A DNA stretch of 64,000 nucleotides, taken from NCBI GenBank assembly GCA_016808115.1, contig JAEQBH010000989.1, positions 248,001 through 312,000 on the forward strand, read 5' to 3'. The notes under the pieces were generated by a model. That model did no database searches. It worked only from the letters and a program-made list of their open reading frames with translations, and was not told the DNA's origin. The translations under genes were made by a program, and so were the position numbers. Source of the stretch: Tetrastigma voinierianum. Lineage: Eukaryota; Streptophyta; Magnoliopsida; Vitales; Vitaceae. Shown one piece after another: positions 56,111 through 64,000 of the stretch; the first letter of the stretch is position 1, and the number at the start of each line of letters is the position of its first letter.

Positions 56111-56480
56111 CACTCTATTTATAAGCCAAGAATTATAGTGCTTCTTAATTGTCGTGACAAATTTTTGTCCTACAATTATGCCCCTTTTTAAATCTATGCC
56201 GCAACATAGAAAATCAATATCATGACATAAAATTTTCATTTGCTTCCTAAATTTGACGTGTATGTGCGATAAAAGATAAATCTTGTTGCGACATAAATAA
56301 AGTTAATCATTGTTGTTTGTCGTTACATAGAAAATATGTGCGACCTGATCTCTGCCAGCTCATTTAGCATTGACCTTGTAGCGACTGTAAAGGCTACGTG
56401 TCGCGTGATAACCATCATAGCTACCAGTTCCGATTAATTATTAGCGACATAACTTATTTTTAGCCATGACGAGTCCTGAT
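56111..56480 (-). promoter_or_regulatory. Internal promoter-like region: decayed palindrome array plus TATA
   Basis: On the minus strand TATAAATA lies at 56116-56123 (GGCTTATAAATAGAG). Upstream of it are relatives of the LTR palindrome: TGTCGTGACA (56150), TGCCGCAACA (56197) and TATCATGACA (56218) spaced 21 bp, TGTTGCGACA (56284), TGTCGTTACA (56318), TGTAGCGACT (56377), TGTCGCGTGA (56399) and TAGCGACA (~56445). This copies the U3-to-TATA layout of the LTR between pol and the env-like ORF. Confidence 0.6.
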
Positions 56481-56929
56481 ACGTCTCGAAAATTTCATAA
56501 TTTCATACTTTTGTATTCAACCCCTTTCGATCATCATTCAATAAATTCTTCCCCTTAGATCATACTTGTTTAACACAATAACATCAAAAGAACCTCAGTT
56601 AGTATGAACAAATCTGTTTCTACCATCAACATCATTTATCAGGAAATATTGACAGCCATTCGGGTGGCAGAGCTCACAAACTTGGATATGTATCATTAAA
56701 AACAAGTTTGATGGAATTAGAAATACTCCCCCTTGTGAAGTTGTCTTATAATTCGGTTTGAGATATTCTCTTATTTAATGACCTCGATTCGATTCTTTTT
56801 CTTGTCCCCGAAAAAAAAAATTCAGCAAATTATCAAATTACCTTGTATAAGCATAACAATTTAAAGCTAAAACAGCAAATTATAATAGTAATCATCGATA
56901 ATCAAACTATCCAAATTAACTTACGCGAG
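56481..56929. other. Gap between pol end and the internal promoter-like region
   Basis: AT-rich. A CTAAGGGGAAGAAT purine stretch on the minus strand at ~56546-56560 resembles a weak polypurine tract. Nothing else recognised. Confidence 0.45.
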
Positions 56930-59900
56930 GTGCCTCAATTTATGATTATTCTGAAGCAGTTGTTCTTGTAAATTATCTTCACCGGCCCATAACTTTTTCG
57001 CTTTTTGAAATTGGATCTACTTCATTTATGCTTCTCAATGATTGCTTGATCTCTGTATTTACTTTGAATTCATTTCTAGATTCATCTTTCGATTATCCTT
57101 TGCTCGAAGGTGTCTTTTAGTTATCCTGATGTAAGGAGCCACTCTACCTTGATTTCAATTTCATGGAAATAGCTGGCACGAATTGTATAAGAGAACTGTT
57201 CTCACACTTGCTTGAATTCTCCTTAGGATCTTTTGATCATGCCACCTCTTGGTTTTTTCTTTGTAAATTCTTGTATTGTCATAAGCTTCATTCCTTAACT
57301 CTTACAGTTCATTCATTTGGAGTAGTCTCTTTTCCTTTGCAACTTGAAAGTCACAATTCAATTTCTTGATGGCCCACATAGCTTTGTATTCCAAGTCTAA
57401 GGGGAGATGACAAGGTTTTCCAATTACTATTCTGTATGGACACATTCCAATGGGAGTTTTGTAAGCAATTCTATAAGCCCACAGTGCATCATCTAGTTTT
57501 ATAGACCACTCTTGTCTACTTGTATTAATTGTTTTCTCCATAATTTTCTTTATCTCCCTATTGGAAATTTTAGCTTGCCTATTTGATTGAGGGTGATAAG
57601 TCAATCCCATCATATGTTTGATTCCATATCTTCTCATGAGTTTGCAAAAGCTTTATTTACCAAAATAAACTTCCTAAATCACGAAGATGATAGTTGTGGT
57701 GCTCTGTCTGCTGAAAGATTTCTTTGTATAAACCACACCCTTTATTAAGACATCATTTTTATGACAAGCTATTGCTTCCACCCATTTGGATACATAATCC
57801 ACAGCTAGGAGAACTTAATATCACCAAATGATGGAGTAAAGGGTCCCATGAAGTCTATTCCCCAAACATAAAAAATCTACACCACCAAAATTCTTTGCGA
57901 GAGCATCTCATTTCTTTTGCTTATGTTGTCCATTCTCTGACAAGCATCACAATGTTTTCCCATTCAAAACAATCTTTGAATAGAGTAGGCCAATAGAAAC
58001 CTGATTGGAGAATTTTATGGGATGTCTTGTCTCTTGCAAAGTGTCCTCCATATGGTGATGCATGACATTTCTCCACAATACCACCTTATTCTGTTTCTGG
58101 AACACATCTCCTTATGATCATATCGCTCTCTTCTACTCTGATAGTAGGTCGTCTTCAGATATGGAAATGTCAGGTTCTCCAATTTTCTTCTCGGATTTGG
58201 TAGCTGAATTCAAGTGGCATCCTCTACGAGGCTAAATAGTGACATCTCCGGCATACCCAGGTGTTTGGTATGATAAAAGCAATTGCTCATCGGGGAAATT
58301 TTATACTATTTCATTTCTTTTTCTTTCACATCGTTTCATTTCAATACAAACCAGTGATCTGCTATCACGTGTCACTTCCTTCTTATCTTTGATCATAAGT
58401 CAAATTCTGTGAAACGATACCATCGATAAGTCTTGGCGACCTCGCTTTTTGCCGATGCATATTTATTACCGGCACTGATCAATGTGTATTATAACATGGA
58501 TCAACATAGAAGGCTAAATTTCTCCGCAAGCAAAACACCAATGCTAGCATCTCCTTTTAATTAGGTAAGTTATGCCAGCTGCCTCATTAAAGTTTTGTTG
58601 CCATAGTATATGGCCTTGAATATCTTTTTCGGTTCTTTGTCCCAATCTGACTCCCATTGCATAATCATTGGCATCACACATAATCTAAAAATCATTGTTC
58701 GATGGGTGTTAACATGATGGGAGATGTCAGCTAATAATAGTTCAATCTCTTAAATGCGGATCATGATTCATCAATCCAAAATTTGCGTCTTTTTCGGTAA
58801 TTACACCCACCTGATAGTGGAGATTTTTGAGAAGTCGCTATGAATCTTCTGTAAAGCCAACATGTCCAAGAAAACTTATTATTCCTTGACAGTTGTAGGT
58901 GGCGTGAGAGTTTTTATAACAACAACTTTTGCTTGATCTACTTCTAATCCACCAGCATAAATCTTGTGTCCCAAGACAATACCTTATGTTACCATAAAAT
59001 GGCATTTCCCCCAATTCAATGCTAGATTTTTGTCTTAACACCTCTGAAGTATTGTTTCTAAATTTTGAGTGATGCTGGCGGATCCATATGCGAGAAGTCG
59101 TCATAAAGATTTCCTGGCCTCTTCCACGAATCGAAAAACATGAACTGTCATTACATCTTTGAAGGTGGCAGGAGCATTACATAGTCCAAAAAGCATTCTT
59201 CTAAAGGCAAAGGTGCCATAAGGACATGTAAATGTAGTTTTCCCCTGATCCTCTGGGGCTATTACAATCTGGTTGTAACCAGAATATCCATCAAGAAAAC
59301 AGTAATGGGAGTGTCTTGCTAACCTGTCCAGCATTTGGTCAATGAAAGGTAGAGGGTAATGATCCTTCCTGGTAGCGGTGTTCGATTTTAAATAATCTAT
59401 ACACACTCTCCATCCTGTCCTGATTCTTGTAGGAATCAATTCCTTCTTCCCATTTCATCCACGATGAATCGTCCCTTCTTTGGAACTCGTAGGCTGGGCT
59501 CACCCGAGGATGTACGGATGCGTAGATGAAACACATTGCCATTCAATACTTCTTTTATATTTACTTCCTTCATTATTATTGGATTCAGCCTTCTTTGATG
59601 TTCTATAGAGGTTTTAACATTTCTCCTCCATGGAATCTTGTGCATGCGGATAAGAAGGAGCGATTCGCTGATCTTCTATGGACGAAACTATTACTTCATA
59701 TATTTTGAGTTTTCCGTGATTTGTGTTCTTCAAGTTTAGTCAGTCCATTTGCAATGATGACATGTTTTCCTTTTTCTGGTTGCAAAAAGGTATATTTCAA
59801 ATGTTTAGGTAATTCCTTGAGAATTAATCCTTCTAAACTTGTGTTTTTTTCAGCACCTTCTTTTTTATAACTGCTGGATTTTTCTGCATTATTTTCTTGA

Positions 59901-60560
59901 CTTTGATCTTTTGCCTTGTTCAATTTAACATTAGGGTCCAGAAATTCAATTTCAAGTTGCTCAAGATACTGAAAATTCTTCTCATTCTCATTCATTGAAT
60001 TTTGGAAATTACAATCTTTCATCATTTCGGAACAGTTGAGGATTTTCATTTCTATAATCTCATATTCAGCATCACTTAGTTTAGGCTGTTTCATACTGTG
60101 ATTGAGATTGAAGTGCATTGCTTCATCTCCAACCCTGAGAGTTAATTCTCATTTCTTCACATCAATCAAAGCTGCTCTTGTTGCTAAGAAAGGTCTTCCT
60201 AACAATAGTGGAACTTGTTTGTCTTCTTTTATGTCAATGACTATAAAGTCCACTAGGAAATAGATTTTCCGCTTTGATCAGCCATCTTCTAAATTCGCCG
60301 GGATGAGGCGGTGTTACGTTTCCATTTGCAAGGTCATGGTACATGGGAGTAAGTTTCCCGAACTTAGTCTTTTGCCTTTCTTACGACAAAGGCATCGAGT
60401 TGATCTTTGCTCTAGGAAATCACATAGCGACTTTTCCCACATCGGCATACTTGATTTATTAGGGTATAGTGGTCTGCTGGATCACGCATCTTCTGCAGTA
60501 TAGAATTACCGAATTCTTGCTGCTACTTGAGTTCTTTGTGAGCTCACTATTCCTTCTTAA
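56930..60560 (-). pseudogene. Athila pol: protease, RT, RNase H, integrase
   Basis: Minus strand, from high coordinates down. Protease at 60560-60150: the D-S/T-G region near 60420 is frameshifted (SLCDF), but DFIVIDIKEDKQVPLLLGRP and FLATRAALIDV are clear near 60190-60240. 59700-60118 is the linker (ELPKHLKYTFLQPE). RT at 59439-59100: GWRVCIDYLKSNTATRKDH, PLPFIDQMLDRLA, FLDGYSGYNQI, TTFTCPYGTFAFRRM. The catalytic FMDD is destroyed by a 1-nt deletion at ~59090. RT continues in 58838-59080 (SIELGEMPFYG, FLGHVGF). RNase H is heavily broken (58100-58750). Integrase: zinc-binding CHASPYGGHFARDKT near 58070-58100, then core and C-terminus at 57300-57640 (LTYHPQSNRQAKISNREIKK, WSIKLDDALWAYRIAYKTPI) and YKEKTKRWHDQKI near 57250. 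The end is near 56930. Confidence 0.85.
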
Positions 60561-62367
60561 ACAATCTTTCTTTGCTCAATATCTCCTTCATAAATTTTGC
60601 ATAAAGAGGCATTTGAGTCAATGCTTTTGAGAAAGGGATGTTGATTTCTATCTTCTTAAACATGTCTAAGAATCTAGTGAATTGCTCTTCAAGCCTTGCC
60701 TACTACAGCCTTTGAGGGAATGGAACTTGAGGTTCATAAGCCTTAACCTCTTCCTTTTTCCCTGGATTTTCTTTTCCCACATTTTTCTCTGGATACATCT
60801 TTACTGCTTCCTCTTCCTTTGTATTCTTTGGGCTATGCTGCTTAAAGTGTTCCCCAATGTCTACATATTGTTCTTCCTCAGTGTCTTTCTTTTCATTTCT
60901 TCTCTTTTCCAATTCCCCGCCACTTCTTAGAGCTATTGCCACACAATCCCTTGAATTCTTCCTTGTATCACTTGGAAAAGAATCCTTGAACGTGCATAGT
61001 TAGGGTAGGCGCCTGTGCGCACCTCGAGATTTTCAAATAATCCATTTGTGTTGGCACGAAATCTGGTTGTGTTTTCTGGAATGCTCATCGGCAAACTTTG
61101 TTCATGTATGTTCGGCCCAACCTCTTGTTTTATCCGTGACTTATGACATCGATCTTGGAGATTGAGTCCTTTTAGACCTGATATTCTCTTCTATTGTCCC
61201 TATGATCTTCTTCTTGTTGTTCTTTCTTTGGAGACAGGCGAGCATAAGCTTGATGGTAATTTTGTCAAGGTCTAAGGCCCTGTTGTGCTCCTCCACCATA
61301 TGAAAAGTTTTCATGGTTCCCTTGATCTTTGGTGTATAGTGTGTTGCGAGGTTGAGTTAACCAAGGTGTAGCTTCTATTTGCATTTAGGTAGTGTGCCTC
61401 CTCAACTTGATAGGGCTCTTCTTCAACTGGTCCCTCAGCACTGCTTATCATTCCTTCTTTTACTGCCCCCACTTCATGTGCAGTATGCATTATTTTCTCA
61501 TTGTTCCCCAGTTTGTTCATAACTGCATCTAGTTTTGCTTCTATGGTTGTCATTCTATCTAGTCCAATAAGACCACTTCCCCTCGATGCACTCACTCTTT
61601 GAAGCTCGGATGGAGCCTTGTAGTTGCATTTGGCAAGGTATTATTCAGGTTGCCTTGCCGCCATACGCATTCTTCTTTTAAAGCTCCTGGCAGGATTCAT
61701 CAATTATACCCTTTGAGGCATAATTCATAGCATGATAGAATATATCCATCTAAGTGGTTAGATCTATTCCATGCATATGACATCTTTTAAGCAATCTCTT
61801 GAATCTCTCCTATGCATTGTAGAGACCCTCCTCTTCTCCCTTCTTGAAAACAATTATTTCTCCTCTTCTCTCAGCAATTAGAGCTGGAGGAAAGAATATG
61901 CTCATATGTCTGACTCTTTAGTGTTCATGGTGCGACGATGAATCAAACCATGTTCTTACGTCTCTCAATGAAAAGGGGGAAGAGTTGCGGCTTGATTATA
62001 CGGTCTCTACAATTCAGCTTAACTATGTTGGCCATCCTCATGAATCTCCCCATATCATTTGGATCTTGGAGGGTAGCTTTGTGAAGCGGTGTTCTTTGCA
62101 CCATGGTAATCTTTGGATTTAACTTCAAAAATTGTTTGCTTGATTGCGGAGTTGTCTTCTTGCGAGTACTCCTCTTGGATAATAGGCCTCAAAGTCCTCC
62201 ATAGTATTGACCTTTGATTTCTCTACTTCTTCTTTTTCTTCTGGAATAGCACACCAATCTTTCTCCTTGATGTGCCATATTCTGGGTCTGCCATGGTGAT
62301 CCTTCTCAGGTCTGTAGTTTTCTCTCTGTTTCAATGTCTGACGTGGTCTGTATGGTCTTCTATGCAT
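60561..62367 (-). pseudogene. Athila gag
   Basis: Begins at ATG 62367 (MHRRPYRPRQTLKQRENYRP), followed by EDFEAYYPRGVLARRQLRNQ. 61943-62128 carries DPNDMGRFMRMANIVKLN and a QLFPLF block. 61750-61860 carries GEEEGLYNA, RFKRLLKRCHMHGIDL and DIFYHAMNYASKGIIDES, the gag core. 61311-61595 encodes MTTIEAKLDAVMNKLGNNEK, MHTAHEVGAVKEG and EEPYQVEEAHYLN. 60703-60940 encodes IALRSGGELEKRR and PQVPFPQRL. 60600-60690 encodes EEQFTRFLDMFKKIEINIPF and MPLYAKFMKEILSKERL. These are in several frames with gaps of unreadable text, so it is non-functional. Confidence 0.85.
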
Positions 62368-62585
62368 TTAAAATATTCCTGAAATAGAAACACACTAAGA
62401 TCAAATGAATCCTATGGGAAGCAGTTATCTCCATTATGCTCATAGAAAGATGTCAATAGCTTCTTCAGCTACTGCTTTTAAAACTATTTTTTGTGATTTT
62501 CTAAAAAATAATATCAAAAAGAAAAATGTCCAAATTAGTAAATCCTTTTTTGGTTAGAATATTGATCTTTAAACGTTTCATCTAT
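62368..62585 (-). other. Leader between primer-binding site and gag
   Basis: About 220 bp, AT-rich, with no upstream frame of note. Confidence 0.6.
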
Positions 62586-62606
62586 CCCCGGTAACGGTGC
62601 CAAAAA
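62586..62606 (-). other. Primer-binding site, tRNA-Asp type
   Basis: On the minus strand TTTTTGGCACCGTTACCGGGG: complement to the plant tRNA-Asp 3' end (TGGCGCCGTTGCCGGGG) with two mismatches. It begins a few bases from the LTR end (CCTATCA). A second, more decayed copy lies 84 bp away inside the LTR (62670-62690). Confidence 0.85.
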
Positions 62607-62608
62607 CT

Positions 62609-64000
62609 TGATAGGACCAAATGATATATGCAAATTTATGACACTATTACCAGAGGAATATTATTTAATCCCAGGCAACAATGCCATAAACTAGATGAGA
62701 CCATTTTTCATATGTATGCAAAAAATGGAATTGTTTTCTCTTGTAAAACGACTCATTTAAAATTTGTGTTTGTGGTCTCAATCACTAAAAGTGCACAGGT
62801 CGTACAAGTAATAAAAGTGGATATTTAAAGTTCAGATATCATTCCCACAAGGACGGATGATAAATCATAAGACTAATTCAAGATCATTACTATTTGGACT
62901 CCACTGATATAATAATAAGAGGACTCAATTGTAGTCCTATACTGAAATCTTATATATACAAGCGTAAAGTTTAATAAAAGTAGGAATTAAGATTCACTGA
63001 GTGAGACAAAAGTGGATCTGGATCAGTTAATAATAATCAATTTATGCATCATTTCAATTTTTAGTTCAGCCATCAATTGGAAAACTGAGTTTGTCAACGA
63101 TGCAAGGTAGTATGATTTGGATTTCTCCCTTAACAATACTTTTCACTTATTAAAGGTTCATATTCATTTATGAGACATGATTCTAATAAGTTACTTGTGA
63201 TATATAACCCTCTTTCTAAGAATCAAGTATTTTTTTTATTTTGATACTTCATACTTTCGGATCTTAGGACTAAAGAATTCTTACCCGTAAACGGGATCTT
63301 GCAAGCCTTCTCCATTTGATTAACTCCTCATCTACACTTTTGATGCAAATCTCCTCTCCTTGATTAGTCACGGCTAACGGGATTGTAATCAATTCATCGA
63401 GAAAAACCAGAGTGATTAGGCAGATACTTCATTCCTTCTTTCGACTTTTAAAAGTAAGTTGGTGATCTATCTGAGTAATCCTTGAAAGTTCATTAGTTTC
63501 ATAGTATTAGTCACCATACCCCTGAGCCCATTACACACTCTTGGATTCTCCATCTCTGTGTCCTTTCAGAGGACCTTAAATCGAGTGAGACCTGATCACT
63601 TTTACGTAGGTACACAGTACTAGTACTGAGAACAAGTAAATTTATGAACAATACCAATCAAATAAATTCAAGAATTCTAATTAAAGCTTCCTTCCACCTT
63701 ATGTAGCAAAATGACTATCATCAAAGACCCATTTCTAGAGTCATTTCTGGCCCAGTTTACTCATATCGGTGACTAAGCGATCGGGAAAATTCACTTAAAT
63801 TATAAACAAGTGAAATAAATGAACTTTAGAAACCTTCCGATCCATTTAAATCAAACGGTTAATGAAAAGAGAATTTATAAGAAATACCGGCTCGAAGAAA
63901 TTTTGCACTTCTATACAATACCCCGAGCCAGAAAATTAAAGGAAATAAGCGAGCTAAAAGCATACTAAGCTAATTATCTTAAAATGGAAAATAAAAATAA
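62609..64000 (-). repeat. 5' LTR of the Athila-like element, cut by the window end
   Basis: Starts TGATAGGACC on the plus strand (CCTATCA on the element strand) and aligns with 49641-50990 up to the last base of the window. U3 with its expected palindrome array would lie beyond 64000. Contains an internal duplication of the LTR-end/PBS junction near 62670-62710. Confidence 0.85.

Larger units (their letters stand above)
49641..64000 (-). mobile_element. Athila-like Ty3/gypsy element, nearly complete
   Basis: Minus-strand element: 5' LTR (62609 to beyond the window), tRNA-Asp-type primer-binding site (62586-62606), gag (62367-60560), pol (60560-56930), a non-coding stretch with promoter-like features (56110-56480), an env-like ORF (55890-54290), 3' UTR, polypurine tract (52421-52440) and 3' LTR (49641-52420). 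Gene order, primer site and the long third ORF are characteristic of Athila. LTRs align over 1.3 kb from their element-strand 3' ends, with many indels. No frame is intact. Confidence 0.85.

Overview
This window reads as non-genic, repeat-rich chromatin of a flowering plant. Every coding signal I recognise belongs to a plant transposable-element lineage: Ty1/copia, Athila- or Tat-like Ty3/gypsy, chromodomain gypsy, L1-type LINE and hAT. All of them are decayed by stops, frameshifts and short deletions. I found no intact host gene, rRNA gene, functional tRNA gene or CRISPR array. The species cannot be fixed from the sequence; an angiosperm is secure, and a eudicot or magnoliid is a guess.

Layout. 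1-4.0 kb: a gag-like retrotransposon relic (+) followed by a ~39-bp minisatellite. 5.3-13.0 kb: copia element A (-) with two ~300-bp LTRs; its reverse transcriptase is split by a nested Athila/Tat-type LTR with primer-binding site (7.0-10.1 kb). 13.6-20.1 kb: copia element B (+) with ~0.5-kb LTRs, inserted in a TA microsatellite. 20.2-23.4 kb: 5'-truncated LINE (+) with an internal tandem duplication. 24.4-30.9 kb: gypsy chromovirus (-) that keeps only its 3' LTR. 31-34 kb: AT-rich spacer. 34.0-36.0 kb: second LINE (-). 37.2-42.0 kb: copia element C (-). 42.0-43.6 kb: an isolated Tat/Athila-like LTR. 44.3-46.8 kb: a solo LTR of the same family as the 24-31 kb chromovirus, abutting an hAT transposase relic (46.8-47.7 kb). 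49.6-64 kb: a nearly complete Athila-like element (-), with 3' LTR, polypurine tract, env-like ORF, pol, gag, primer-binding site and a 5' LTR that runs off the window.

The most interesting signal is regulatory. Two Athila-type LTRs carry, upstream of a conserved GGCCCAAC...CCTATAAATACA core promoter, a tandem array of the 10-bp palindrome TGTCGCGACA, mostly as twins about two helical turns apart. A decayed version of this array plus a TATAAATA box also sits inside the Athila element, directly upstream of its env-like ORF, as if that ORF had its own copy of the LTR promoter. Most array variants differ from the palindrome by a CpG transition, as expected from cytosine methylation. Two further LTR families here also carry palindrome arrays in U3. 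Domain calls rest on reading conserved motifs by eye; no alignment or database search was run.
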